Positions 1 to 10,437 of a DNA stretch of 50,723 nucleotides are shown here, in pieces; positions within the stretch are counted from its first letter, which is position 1; each line of letters begins with the position of its first letter. This stretch comes from Kofleriaceae bacterium (GTDB lineage: Bacteria > Myxococcota_A > Polyangia > Haliangiales > Haliangiaceae). The translations under genes were made by a program, and so were the position numbers. The stretch is taken from assembly GCA_018058095.1 (NCBI GenBank), contig JAGPCO010000050.1, forward strand, positions 1 to 50,723. Direction: 5' to 3'. The notes beneath the pieces are model-generated. The model did not search any database. It was not told the origin of the DNA and worked only from the letters and a program-made list of their open reading frames with translations.

Positions 1-1161
1 CGCCCGCACCGACGCCAGCGCCGCCAGCTCGCGGTCGACGCCGCGCTCGAACCGGGCCGACGCCTCCGACAGGAGGCCGAGCCGGCGCGCGGTGCGGCGG
101 ATCGACCGCGGATCGAAGCTGGCGCTCTCGAGCAGGATGCGCCGGGTGCTGGGCCCGACCTCGCTGTTCTGCCCGCCCATGACCCCGGCCAGGGCGATGG
201 CCCGCTCGGGGTCGGCGATGACCAGGTCGGTCGCCAGCAGCTCGCGGTCCTGGCCGTCGAGGGTGACCAGGCGCTCGCCGGCGCGGGCCCGGCGCACGAC
301 GACGTGGCCGCCGGCGACGGCGCCGTGGTCGAACGCGTGCAGCGGCTGGCCCAGCTCGAACATCACCAGGTTGGTGACGTCGACCAGGTTGTTGATCGGG
401 CGCACGCCGACGGTGCGCAGCCGCTGCGCCAGCTTGCGCGGCGACGGCGCGACCACCACGCCGTCGATGACGCGGGCGACGTACCGCGGGCAGCCGTCGG
501 GGTCGGCCAGCTCGACGCGGACCAGGCCGGCGGCGTCGGCCTCTCCGACCACGTCGTCGTCGAGCAGCGCCGGCGGCGGCACCAGCCGGCCGGCCAGCGC
601 CGCGGCCAGCTCGCGGGCCAGCCCGAGGTGGCCGAGCACGTCGGCCCGGTTGGCCGGCGCGCCGACGTCGAGCAGGAAGTCGTCGACGCCGAGCGCCTGC
701 TGGGCCGGCGCGCCGAGCGGGGTCGGGTCACCCTCGGCCAGGACGATGATGCCGTCGTCGTCGTCGCCGATGCCGAGCTCGGTCTCCGAGCACAACATGC
801 CGGGCGAGTCGACGCCCTTGACCGGCTTGACGCCGAGGGTGATGCCGCCGGGCAGGCGGGCGCCCGGCTGGGCCCACAACACCCGCCGCCCCGGCGCCGG
901 CACGTTGGGCGCGCCGCACACCACCTGGGTGGCCGCCCCGCCCCGCTCGGTGATGACGTCGACCAGGTTGAGCTTGTTCGACTGCGGGTGCGGCCGCTTG
1001 TCGACCACCTCGGCCACCACCACGCCGGCGAAGGCCGCGCCGAGGTCGACCAGCGCCTCGATCTCCAGGCCGAGCCGGGTCAGCGCGTCGGCGCCCTCGG
1101 CCGCGGTCGGCACCTTGTCGAGGTCACACAGCTCGAGCAGCCAGTTCCAGCTCGCCTTCAT
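1..1161 (-). CDS. pheT: Phenylalanyl-tRNA synthetase beta subunit (partial, C-terminus outside window)
   Basis: Beta chain of the cytoplasmic alpha2-beta2 enzyme that charges tRNA-Phe. The 387 visible codons start MKASWNWLLELCDLDKVP, typical of PheT, followed by the EMAP/tRNA-binding domain (about residues 40-150, with CGAPNV and the later PGMLCSETELG) and a B3/B4-like editing region (RPINNLVDVTNLVMFELGQP, then a DGQ segment). The frame stays open to the window edge, so roughly the C-terminal half is missing. It lies 71 nt downstream of pheS in the same direction, as in the usual pheST operon. The ATG at 1161 fixes the canonical N-terminus. Function is secure. Confidence 0.96.
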   Translation of the reverse strand, partial: MKASWNWLLELCDLDKVPTAAEGADALTRLGLEIEALVDLGAAFAGVVVAEVVDKRPHPQSNKLNLVDVITERGGAATQVVCGAPNVPAPGRRVLWAQPGARLPGGITLGVKPVKGVDSPGMLCSETELGIGDDDDGIIVLAEGDPTPLGAPAQQALGVDDFLLDVGAPANRADVLGHLGLARELAAALAGRLVPPPALLDDDVVGEADAAGLVRVELADPDGCPRYVARVIDGVVVAPSPRKLAQRLRTVGVRPINNLVDVTNLVMFELGQPLHAFDHGAVAGGHVVVRRARAGERLVTLDGQDRELLATDLVIADPERAIALAGVMGGQNSEVGPSTRRILLESASFDPRSIRRTARRLGLLSEASARFERGVDRELAALASVRA

Positions 1162-1197
1162 CGGTCACTCCTCGCGCGTCGCATGCGGATTCGTCAG

Positions 1198-1225
1198 GTC
1201 GCGGATCTCGGGTCGCGGATCTCGG
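1198..1225. repeat. 14-bp tandem duplication in the pheS-pheT spacer
   Basis: GTCGCGGATCTCGG occurs twice back to back (1198-1211 and 1212-1225), followed by a partial third copy. It fills much of the 71-nt pheS-pheT gap. No function is apparent; slippage duplication is the simplest reading. Confidence 0.8.
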
Positions 1226-1232
1226 GGTCGGC

Positions 1233-2279
<1,047 letters not shown>

Positions 2280-2305
2280 CGGGGGACGCTCCGGTCAGGT
2301 GGCGC

Positions 2306-2400
2306 GAGGAGACGGGCGAGGAGGACGGGCGAGGAGGACGGGCGAGGCGACTGCGGGCGACTCCGGGCCGCGGGGCGCGGGCGCGGGCGCGGGCGCGGGC
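2306..2400. repeat. Short tandem repeats in the rplT-pheS spacer
   Basis: Three near-identical 12-13 bp units (GAGGAGGACGGGC; the first lacks one G) occupy 2306-2343. After a short break, about four GCGCGG hexamers run from about 2375 to 2400. Together they make most of the rplT-pheS gap. On the transcribed minus strand this is a C-rich, poorly structured leader ahead of pheS. No Phe-rich leader peptide is visible in it. Confidence 0.7.
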
Positions 2401-2402
2401 CG

Positions 2403-2440
2403 AAAACGAAAACATGCGACCCGGTCGGGCCGCATGCTTC
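2403..2440 (-). terminator. Terminator/attenuator-like hairpin after rplT
   Basis: On the minus strand CATGCG(G)CCCG pairs with CGGG(T)CGCATG around an AC loop (2413-2436), followed by TTTTCGTTTTCG. This fits a rho-independent terminator between rplT and pheS. A second perfect hairpin, ACCTCCC/GGGAGGT (2449-2464), sits just upstream after the rplT stop. In E. coli the same interval carries the pheST attenuator, but no leader peptide is recognisable here. Confidence 0.55.
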
Positions 2441-2470
2441 GCGAGCAGACCTCCCGAGGGAGGTGCGACC

Positions 2471-2809
2471 CTAGGCCTTGGCGATGGCCGCAAAGGCGAC
2501 CGGATCGCTGATGGCGATCTCGGCCAGCATCTTGCGGTTGATGTCGATGCCGGCCTTGTGCAGCTGACCGATCAGCTTGGAGTACGACACGCCGACGGTG
2601 CGCGCGGCCGCGTTGATGCGCGTGATCCACAGCGAGCGGAAGTCCCGCTTCTTCTGCTTGCGCGACTTGTACATGTGCATCCACGCGTGCTGGACCGCCT
2701 CGTTGGCGGCGGCGTGGCAGCTGCTGCGCTTGCCGCGGAAGCCCTTGGCGGCCTTCATGATGCGGTTGCGACGGCGACGGGCCTTGAATCCTCTTTTGGC
2801 GCGGGGCAT
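2471..2809 (-). CDS. rplT: 50S ribosomal protein L20
   Basis: Primary 23S rRNA-binding protein needed early in 50S assembly. The 112-aa product begins MPRAKRGFKARRRRNRIMK and contains the family's FRGKR segment, the YKSRKQKKRDFRSLWI helix and NRKMLAEIA. It is slightly shorter than the usual 117-119 aa. It lies 63 nt downstream of rpmI in the infC-rpmI-rplT cluster. In enterobacteria L20 represses rpmI-rplT translation; no equivalent RNA target could be identified by eye here. Confidence 0.97.
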   Translation of the reverse strand: MPRAKRGFKARRRRNRIMKAAKGFRGKRSSCHAAANEAVQHAWMHMYKSRKQKKRDFRSLWITRINAAARTVGVSYSKLIGQLHKAGIDINRKMLAEIAISDPVAFAAIAKA

Positions 2810-2872
2810 GGCACTTTCCTCGGAGTCAGTAGTCTCTGGCGAGCAGAAGCGGTTGACGCGGACGGCGAACGC

Positions 2873-3070
2873 TCACCCGTAGGGCAGCAGCACCGCGATC
2901 TGGTGGTGGTGCTCGGGGCCGACGATGCCGGCCTCGCGCAGGTGACGCTTCCGCTTGGTGGTGCGGTTGGTGAGCAAGTGCCGCTTGTTCGGCTTCTGGT
3001 ACTTGAACTTGCCCGACGCGGTCTTGGCAAACCGCTTCTTGGTGCCCGAGTGGGTCTTCATCTTCGGCAT
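2873..3070 (-). CDS. rpmI: 50S ribosomal protein L35
   Basis: Small basic 50S protein, 65 aa, beginning MPKMKTHSGTKKRFAKTASG and containing the conserved RHLLTNRTTKRKRHLR stretch. Length and sequence are typical. A good sigma-70-like promoter lies 36 nt upstream (3106-3134), so rpmI-rplT may be transcribed independently of infC. No strong Shine-Dalgarno is seen before the ATG at 3070. Confidence 0.97.
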   Translation of the reverse strand: MPKMKTHSGTKKRFAKTASGKFKYQKPNKRHLLTNRTTKRKRHLREAGIVGPEHHHQIAVLLPYG

Positions 3071-3105
3071 GGCTGGGATCCCGGACTAGGGTTACGGGAG
3101 GCGTA

Positions 3106-3134
3106 CTTATGCACCAAGGCGTGGGCCTCGACAA
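3106..3134 (-). promoter_or_regulatory. Internal promoter before rpmI with overlapping inverted repeat
   Basis: On the minus strand TTGTCG (3134-3129), a 17-bp spacer and CATAAG (3111-3106) match the -35/-10 layout. An 8-bp perfect inverted repeat (CTCGACAA at 3127-3134, TTGTCGAG at 3151-3158) covers the -35 box and could be an operator. Expected start is about 30 nt before the rpmI ATG. Confidence 0.5.
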
Positions 3135-3265
3135 GCCTTTTCGGGCGCGATTGTCGAGCGGATGGCCATGGGCCCCGCGTGCGGTTTCGGCCGCTTGCGC
3201 AGGGCGCGGCCGGGCGCCCGACCCGCGGGTCGGTGCGCCAGCCTCGCTTCCGGCACGGGCCGCCC

Positions 3266-3377
3266 TGGCAGGCTGCTGAAGAAGCAGCCTGCCAGTCATT
3301 TTCGATCTCGCAGGCCGCTGAAAACACAACGTCCCGTCGGCAGGAGCCGCCGGCACGGGTTTTTCAGCAGCCTGCCA
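3266..3377. mobile_element. MITE-like inverted-repeat element between infC and rpmI
   Basis: The 112-bp segment has perfect 15-bp terminal inverted repeats, TGGCAGGCTGCTGAA at 3266 and TTCAGCAGCCTGCCA ending at 3377. The left end also forms a perfect 13-bp-stem hairpin (3265-3277 with 3283-3295, loop GAAGA), and a degraded internal copy GCAGGCCGCTGAAAA lies near 3310. No ORF is inside. No clear target-site duplication is visible. A non-autonomous element or mobile terminator-like repeat is the most likely reading. With the promoter at 3106 it accounts for most of the 3071-3393 gap. Confidence 0.6.
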
Positions 3378-3393
3378 CGGGGCGGGCGCCGCG

Positions 3394-4134
3394 CTACTTG
3401 CCGTCGGCGGGGGCGTCGTCGTCGTCGTCGTCGCCGACGTCGGCGTTGATCTCGTCTTCGTCGAGATCATCGTCGTCGAGCTCCGGCGCCTCCGGCGGCT
3501 TCTCGCCACGGTTCTTGGCCGCGGCCAGCGCCTGCTGGTGGGCGATGATGGCCTGCTTGCGCATCTCCTGGGCCTTGCGCACCACGTTGGGCCGGGGCGA
3601 GATGATCATGATCATCCGGCGGCCTTCCATGTTGGGCGTGACCTCGACCGTGGCCAGGTCGTTGGTCGCCTCGACCACCCGGTTGAGCACGGCCATGCCG
3701 GTCTGCGGGTGGGTGATCTCGCGGCCGCGGAACACGACGGCGAGCCGGACCTTGTTGCCGGTCTCGAGGAACCGGCGGACATGCTTCACCTTGAAGTCCA
3801 TGTCGTGGCCCTCGGTCTTGGGCCGGAACTTGATCTCCTTGGTCTCCGACGTCGACGAGTGCTTGCGGGCCTGCTGCTTCTTCTTGGCCTGCTCGTACTT
3901 GTACTTGCCGTAGTCCATGATCCGGCACACCGGCGGGAAGGCGCGGGGCGAGATCTCGACGAGATCGAGCCCGCGCTCTTCGGCCAGGCGCAGCGCCTCG
4001 TGGGTCGGCAGGACCCCGAGCTGCTCCCCCTCGTCGGCGACGACGCGGACCTCGGGGACGCGGATGCGATGGTTGATGCGGAGACCGGTCTGCGGGCGAC
4101 GGCGATCGTCGCGACCCATGGGACGGCCGTTCAT
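3394..4134 (-). CDS. infC: Translation initiation factor IF-3 with acidic C-terminal extension
   Basis: IF-3 binds the 30S subunit and proofreads start-codon/initiator-tRNA pairing. IF3-N spans about residues 17-86 (RINHRIRVPEVRVV, PPVCRIMDYGKYKYEQ) and IF3-C about 93-178 (EIKFRPKTEGHD, RFRGRE-like VVFRGREITHP, EGRRMIMIISPRP). At 246 aa it is longer than the usual ~180: a charged tail (about 200-246) rich in Asp/Glu follows. The ATG at 4134 has no Shine-Dalgarno and overlaps the stop of a possible 9-codon upstream ORF. It is first gene of the infC-rpmI-rplT-pheST cluster. Confidence 0.97.
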   Translation of the reverse strand: MNGRPMGRDDRRRPQTGLRINHRIRVPEVRVVADEGEQLGVLPTHEALRLAEERGLDLVEISPRAFPPVCRIMDYGKYKYEQAKKKQQARKHSSTSETKEIKFRPKTEGHDMDFKVKHVRRFLETGNKVRLAVVFRGREITHPQTGMAVLNRVVEATNDLATVEVTPNMEGRRMIMIISPRPNVVRKAQEMRKQAIIAHQQALAAAKNRGEKPPEAPELDDDDLDEDEINADVGDDDDDDAPADGK

Positions 4135-4160
4135 GGCGTAGCAGTGCTCAGCGAATGCAT
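4131..4160 (-). CDS. Possible infC leader peptide (9 codons)
   Basis: ATG at 4160 encodes MHSLSTATP and stops with a TGA that overlaps the infC ATG (ATGA). A GAGGAG lies 13 nt upstream, while infC itself lacks a ribosome-binding site, so coupled translation is possible. It is very short and could be chance. Confidence 0.3.
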   Translation of the reverse strand: MHSLSTATP

Positions 4161-4247
4161 TGGTTCAGCGTGGCTCCTCGTAGGGGGCCCTGTTGTACCC
4201 CGAACCGACGGCGGATTGTCCAGCGGAACCGGCCGGGAACAGCCGCG

Positions 4248-4862
4248 TCAGACCAGCCACCAGGCCGCCAGGTTGACGCCGATCACCACCAGCACCGGCC
4301 ACCAGCGCGGGGCCGGCACCAGCGCCGGCAGCCGCTGCGCCAGCTCGGTCTCGATCCCGGCCAGCTGCGCCGCCGACGCGCCCTGCCCGCGCGCCGCCGC
4401 CACCAGCGTGGTGAGCGGGGCCAGCGCCTGCCGTACCGCGCCGAGGCCGAGCAGGCGCCGGATCGGCCACGGCAGATCGCTCGTCCACGACGACCGCGTG
4501 ACGGCCGCGCGACCGGGCCCGGCCGCGTCGTCGTCGTGCGGGCCGGGACCGAGCCGGCGGCTGGCGGCGCCGACCACGACCCGGGCCAGCGCCGCCGCCG
4601 CGGTCCGGGCCACGACGCGGGCGGCCCCGAGCAGGCCGGCCTGCCAGGTCAACCAGGCCGCCAGCGCCGGCGCCACGCCGGCCAGCCCGACCAGGCGCAG
4701 CGCGCTGCGGCCGAGGCTGACCTCGTCGGCGCCGCGCACGACGAGGACCAGGTTGACCAGCACCAGCACCAGGCCGACCACGACGGCGAGGGCGACCGCC
4801 AGCACCAGCCGGCGCGCCAGCGGGCCGACCACCTCGCGCGCGGTCGCCCGCCAGTCGGTCAC
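4248..4862 (-). CDS. Putative integral membrane protein, unknown function
   Basis: The 204-aa product is not recognised as a named family. It has a strongly hydrophobic segment at about residues 18-43, a second around 55-75, a polar Asp/Pro-rich middle, and a C-terminal hydrophobic segment (about 185-204, ending LAAWWLV). It stands alone between tRNA-Val and infC, transcribed in their direction. Codon use matches neighbouring genes, with strong G/C at third positions, which supports coding. A second frame in the same interval is less protein-like. Confidence 0.6.
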   Translation of the reverse strand: MTDWRATAREVVGPLARRLVLAVALAVVVGLVLVLVNLVLVVRGADEVSLGRSALRLVGLAGVAPALAAWLTWQAGLLGAARVVARTAAAALARVVVGAASRRLGPGPHDDDAAGPGRAAVTRSSWTSDLPWPIRRLLGLGAVRQALAPLTTLVAAARGQGASAAQLAGIETELAQRLPALVPAPRWWPVLVVIGVNLAAWWLV

Positions 4863-5001
4863 GGCCGCCCTGCGCGGATACCGAGGCGCTTCGATAACGG
4901 CTTCGGCATGGCGGGCTGGCGCGTGGCGCCGGGCGCCCTTCGAGCGTGGGCCGGGCGGTGGCGCTGGAGGTGTCCAGCGTGGCCCGGTGTCGTCGATGTC
5001 G

Positions 5002-5073
<72 letters not shown>

Positions 5074-5086
5074 GTTGCGGGCGCGT

Positions 5087-5115
5087 AGGTAACGCGGCCG
5101 GGCCGACGGTGTCAA
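5087..5115 (-). promoter_or_regulatory. tRNA-Val promoter
   Basis: On the minus strand a perfect TTGACA (5115-5110), a 17-bp spacer and TTACCT (5092-5087) lie 13 nt before the mature tRNA 5' end. Spacing fits a sigma-70-type promoter starting around 5080. Confidence 0.65.
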
Positions 5116-5149
5116 GGGCGCGGCGGCGGCGGATCGGAAACCCCGCGCC

Positions 5150-5215
5150 TCGCCGATGGTGCAGAAGCGTGGCCGTGATGGTGGCCGACCCCGTGATCGT
5201 GGCCGTTCACGATCA
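5150..5215. repeat. Dispersed GATC/GGCC intergenic repeat, copy 1
   Basis: A degenerate array built from GTGGCCGTGATGGT / CGTGATCGTGGCCG. The 14-mer CGTGATCGTGGCCG (5192-5205) recurs exactly in reverse orientation at 15856-15869. It lies just beyond the 3' end of the TPR gene. Confidence 0.6.
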
Positions 5216-5240
5216 CCTCGCAGCCGTGCTGGCGAGAGCG

Positions 5241-6254
5241 TCAGTACCCGAACACGGCGCGCAGGCGGCGCTTGGTGATGCGCCGGTCCTCGCCGGCCTG
5301 GCGCCGGGTCATCGTCGCCTGACCCTTGGCCCAGGCCGCGTCGAGCACCGGCGTGGCCTTGGCCCACGCGCCGATCGTGCCGGGGCCGTCGGGCTCGAGG
5401 GTGGGCGCGCCGGCGTTGAAGGCGCGGATGATCGAGGCGCGGATGCCGCCCTGCCCGGCTGCCAGCGGGTGGCCCAGGCGCTCGGCCTGGCGGAAGGCGT
5501 TCACGGCGAGCTGGCTGTCGCCGCGCGCGGCCAGGTTGTAGCCGAGCGCGAACCACAGGTGTGGGCTGCGCTCGCCGTCGCCGAAGCGGATGAGGCCGAC
5601 CAGCGCGACGACGTTCGCATCGAGCGCGGCGATCTCGGCCAGCTCGGCCGGCTTGGCCCCGACCGCGTTGCGGCCGCGCAGCGGGCGGGTGCGGACGCTC
5701 TCGACCATGCCATCGGTCGGCACGACCTGACCGAGGAAGGTCTCGCGCCGGACCAGCGCCGGGTCCTTGCCGAGGCGTCCCATCCACTCGAGCAGCTGGA
5801 TCTGGACGTGCTCGCGCCCGAAGTGCGCCTTGGGGTTGATGGCCACCGCGCGCCGCAGCTCGACCAGCGCGCCGGCCAGGTCGCCCTTGCCGGCCAGGAA
5901 CGTGCCGCGGTTGGCGTGGGTGGTGTACTGGCCGGGGAAGGCGCGCTCCTTGTCCGTCAGCACGATCAAGGCCTCGTCGAGCTTGCCGGTCTTGGCCAGC
6001 GCGACCGCGAGGTCGTCGTAGCGCTCGGCCGGGGCGCCGCCGCGGTCGATGAGGGCGCGGGTGTACGTGACCTTGGCCTCATAAAACGCCGCGCTGTGCT
6101 TGCCGAGGTCGCCGGTGACCACCGCCGCCACCTCGCGGTTGCCGAGCGACTCCTCCTTGAGGGTGTCGATGTCCCACAGGCACGCCGCGGCGGGTGCCGG
6201 GGCGAGGGTGGTGGTGGCGGCCAGGACGAGGGCGACGAGGGCGGCGCGCAGCAT
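5241..6254 (-). CDS. Secreted TPR protein
   Basis: 337 aa. The N-terminal signal peptide (about 1-24) ends before CLWDIDTLKEE; an AAAC could be a weak lipobox, so it is exported or lipid-anchored. Helical repeats follow with TPR-like spacing: YDDLAVALAKTGKLDEALIV, HANRGTFLAGKGDLAGALVE, then WFALGYNLAARGDSQLAVNAF. The CLWD..TL opening is shared with secreted TPR proteins of myxobacteria and planctomycetes as I recall them. The C-terminal 50 residues are basic. It is divergent from ubiB across 90 bp. Molecular role is unknown; TPRs suggest protein binding. Confidence 0.8.
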   Translation of the reverse strand: MLRAALVALVLAATTTLAPAPAAACLWDIDTLKEESLGNREVAAVVTGDLGKHSAAFYEAKVTYTRALIDRGGAPAERYDDLAVALAKTGKLDEALIVLTDKERAFPGQYTTHANRGTFLAGKGDLAGALVELRRAVAINPKAHFGREHVQIQLLEWMGRLGKDPALVRRETFLGQVVPTDGMVESVRTRPLRGRNAVGAKPAELAEIAALDANVVALVGLIRFGDGERSPHLWFALGYNLAARGDSQLAVNAFRQAERLGHPLAAGQGGIRASIIRAFNAGAPTLEPDGPGTIGAWAKATPVLDAAWAKGQATMTRRQAGEDRRITKRRLRAVFGY

Positions 6255-6344
6255 GGTGGCAGTGTGACACGGCGACGCCGGCGCTGTTGCCACACAGCGC
6301 GCGCCGCTCGTGCCCCGTCGCGCCGCCTGGTACGGTCCGGCCCG

Positions 6345-7637
6345 GTGACCGCCGTCCGACTCGTGCTGCGCGGCCTGTGGCTCGGCCTGCTCCTCCTCGG
6401 CCACGGCCTGTTCTGGCTGGTCGGCTGGCTGGTGCTGCTGGTCACCCTGCGCGGCAAGGCCCGGCGCCAGGCCTGGTTCGCCGCCCGGTTCACCGCGCTG
6501 CTGGTGGCGATGGGCGCGACCTTCATCAAGGTCGGGCAGATCATGTCGACCCGGCCCGACCTCTTGCCGCCGCACGTGATCAGCGCGCTGACCCGGCTGC
6601 AGGACGACGTCGGCCCGTTCGCCTACCGCCACGTCGAGCGCGCGTTCGTGGCCGACTTCGGCGCCCCGCCCGACCAGGTGCTGGCCCGGTTCGATCGCGC
6701 GCCGCTGGCCTCGGCCTCGGTGGCCCAGGTCCATCGCGGCCAGACCAAGGACGGGCGCGAGGTGGCGATCAAGGTGCGCCGGCCCGGCCTGCCGCACGTG
6801 GTGAAGTTCGACCTCACGCTGATGCGCAGCGTGGCCTGGTTGCTCGGCCTCATCCCGCCCATCCGCCTGTTCGCGCCGGTCGAGAGCGTCGACGAGTTCG
6901 GGCGCGCCGTCGCCGCGCAGATCGACTTCACGCGCGAGGCCGGCAACAACCGGCGCTTCGCCGCCAACTTCGCCGGCGACCGCGACGTACGCTTCCCCGG
7001 CCTGGTCGACGAGTTGTGCTCGGCCCAGGTCCTGACCATGGAGTTCATCGACGGCGTCAAGGTGCTCGACGGGCCGCGCCAGTACGGGCTCGACCCGGCC
7101 CGGCTGGCCCGCATCGGCTTCCGCACCCTGCTCAAGATGGCCTTCGCCGACGGCTTCGTGCACGCCGACCTGCACCCCGGCAACATCCTGGTCGACCGCG
7201 CCGGCACGGTGATCATCATCGACCTCGGCCTGACCGCCGAGCTCGACGATCACCACCGCCGCCACTTCGCCGAGTTCTTCGCCGCCTGGGCCGCCGCCGA
7301 CGGCGTGGCCATGGCCCGCGTCACCCGCATCCTGTCGCCGACCAAGGTCGTGCGCGACCCGGCCGCGTTCGAGCGCGACTTCTGCGTGTTCGCCGAGAAG
7401 TACAAGGGCAAGGCCCTGGGCGAGGTCTCCGGCGGCCGCGTCGCCCTCGATGCCTTGAACGTGCTGCGCAAGCACCGGGTCCGGGCCAACCCGACCCTGA
7501 CCATGTGCAACGTCGCCATCGCCCTGACCGAGGGCATCGGCAAGCAGCTCGACCCCTCACTCGACCTCATGCGCGAGGCCCTGCCCTTCTTCGCCGGCCT
7601 GGTCGCGCCCACCTCCTCCCCTCCCCGTCGACCCTGA
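6345..7637 (+). CDS. ABC1/UbiB-family atypical kinase
   Basis: 430 aa from a GTG at 6345. Hallmarks are the KxGQ motif in FIKVGQIMSTRPDLLP (about residue 59), the Ala-rich loop LASASVAQVHR, the kinase Lys in VAIKVRRPG, FVHADLHPGNILV (catalytic loop) and IIDLGLTAEL (metal-binding DFG equivalent). Two hydrophobic stretches at residues 5-35 suggest membrane association. UbiB/COQ8 proteins support quinone biosynthesis through ATPase/lipid-linked activity, but no ubi or men gene is nearby, so the gene symbol is withheld. TACGGT ends 8 nt before the start codon, a possible leaderless -10. Confidence 0.92.
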   Translation: MTAVRLVLRGLWLGLLLLGHGLFWLVGWLVLLVTLRGKARRQAWFAARFTALLVAMGATFIKVGQIMSTRPDLLPPHVISALTRLQDDVGPFAYRHVERAFVADFGAPPDQVLARFDRAPLASASVAQVHRGQTKDGREVAIKVRRPGLPHVVKFDLTLMRSVAWLLGLIPPIRLFAPVESVDEFGRAVAAQIDFTREAGNNRRFAANFAGDRDVRFPGLVDELCSAQVLTMEFIDGVKVLDGPRQYGLDPARLARIGFRTLLKMAFADGFVHADLHPGNILVDRAGTVIIIDLGLTAELDDHHRRHFAEFFAAWAAADGVAMARVTRILSPTKVVRDPAAFERDFCVFAEKYKGKALGEVSGGRVALDALNVLRKHRVRANPTLTMCNVAIALTEGIGKQLDPSLDLMREALPFFAGLVAPTSSPPRRP

Positions 7638-8010
7638 TCTTGACCTTGACGGCGACGTCGACGTCTACGTTTTCGTGACCCTTGACGGCGACGGCGACCT
7701 CGACGTCTACGCCACCGTTTGACGCCCCGGGAGACCGGGCCCCGGCTCCCTCTGCAATCGGCCGCCGATCGACGTCGATGGGACTGACGCAGACGTCAAC
7801 GTTCACGTCGCCGTCGCCGTCAAGGTCGTCGTCGAGGTAGACGTCGAACGATGACCGCGACGTCAAGGTCGTCGGCGCGGGGGCCCACCGTTTGACGCCC
7901 CGGCGATAGTGCCTGGCGTGGTGCCTGGGCGAGCGGTGCCTTTGTGTTTTGCAGCGAGCCCAGCGGCGTTCAAGGCCGCGTGACGTGGGACAGTCGGCGC
8001 CAGGCTGAGC
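7638..8010. repeat. Repeat-rich gap: 19-bp direct and 16-bp inverted repeats
   Basis: No credible gene. CCACCGTTTGACGCCCCGG occurs at 7712-7730 and 7885-7903. GACCTTGACGGCGACG (7642-7657) has a perfect inverted partner at 7812-7827. Both arms are made of GACGTCGACGTCTACG-type hexanucleotide periodicity, so antisense translation gives Val-Asp runs. The segment 7904-8010 is unremarkable. Confidence 0.7.
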
Positions 8011-8415
8011 ATGGACCAGCGCAAGCGAATGGAGAGCTTCCTGCGGGCTCCGCCCGAGGTCCGCTACGGCTCGTTCCTGAGCGCGGTGGCTGACCGGGAG
8101 GCCGCCATCGTGCCGTCGCGGGCAGCCGACGGTCGGGAGCTGGTGAGCAGCGTGGCGGCGGACGGGACGACCCAGGACGCCCTGCCGGTCTGGCACTGGC
8201 CAGAGCTGGCCGCCGCGTTCGGCCTGCCTGCAGCGGAGACCGAGGTCATGCCGCTGGCGGCATTCCTCGAGCTGCTCGTCGAGCTCGAGCGTGATGGCGT
8301 GCTCGTGGCCATCGCCCCGGGGCGGCCCAGCGGGACCAGCACGTGGATCGAAGCGCGCCTCCTCGCCGCTGACCTGCGGACCCGGGCGCTGGAGGACTAC
8401 GGCGAGACGTGGTGA
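8011..8415 (+). CDS. DUF2750-like protein
   Basis: 134 aa, soluble, no signal peptide. The order RYGSFLSAVADREAAIV, then LPVWHWPELAAAF, then VMPLAAFLELLVELERDGV, VAIAP matches my recollection of DUF2750 (RYxxFxxxVAD, PVWP, P...FL...L..dG..VAVfP). DUF2750 proteins are small and uncharacterised. It is isolated between a repeat-rich gap and the kinase operon. It ends WIEARLLAADL, consistent with the family's C-terminal helix. Assignment is moderate because it is by eye. Confidence 0.7.
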   Translation: MDQRKRMESFLRAPPEVRYGSFLSAVADREAAIVPSRAADGRELVSSVAADGTTQDALPVWHWPELAAAFGLPAAETEVMPLAAFLELLVELERDGVLVAIAPGRPSGTSTWIEARLLAADLRTRALEDYGETW

Positions 8416-8467
8416 CTCCCCCGCCCCGCCCCACCTCGGCGCCTGACAGGGCTGTCAGCCGCTGTTG

Positions 8468-8496
8468 TTGGCGCGGCGCGGAAAGCGGCGTAAGGT
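8468..8496 (+). promoter_or_regulatory. Promoter candidate for the kinase operon
   Basis: TTGGCG (8468-8473), a 17-bp spacer and TAAGGT (8491-8496) precede the kinase GTG by about 108 nt. This predicts a leader of roughly 100 nt. Confidence 0.4.
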
Positions 8497-8604
8497 TGGC
8501 CAGTTAGGGCGGCGGCGCAGATCACGCCGGGATGGCTCGATCCTGGCCTTCCGTCCTGACATGGTTGTCATGGGGTTCGTCATCGGGCCCGCCAAGAGCA
8601 CGCC

Positions 8605-10424
<1,820 letters not shown>

Positions 10425-10437
<13 letters not shown>

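Noticed and set aside
2280-2470. pheST leader peptide or T-box
   Set aside because: No Phe-rich short frame and no T-box conserved elements; only tandem repeats and hairpins.
3265-3295. Intrinsic terminator for infC
   Set aside because: The stem is strong, but on the infC transcript it is followed by G/C-rich sequence without a T run; the MITE-like reading fits better.
5241-7475. Minus-strand frame joining the TPR protein to sequence opposite ubiB
   Set aside because: The true TPR start with signal peptide is at 6254; the extension is antisense to the ABC1 kinase.
7567-8196. Minus-strand frame with Val-Asp repeat runs
   Set aside because: It translates the periodic repeat block and runs opposite DUF2750; no protein-like sequence.
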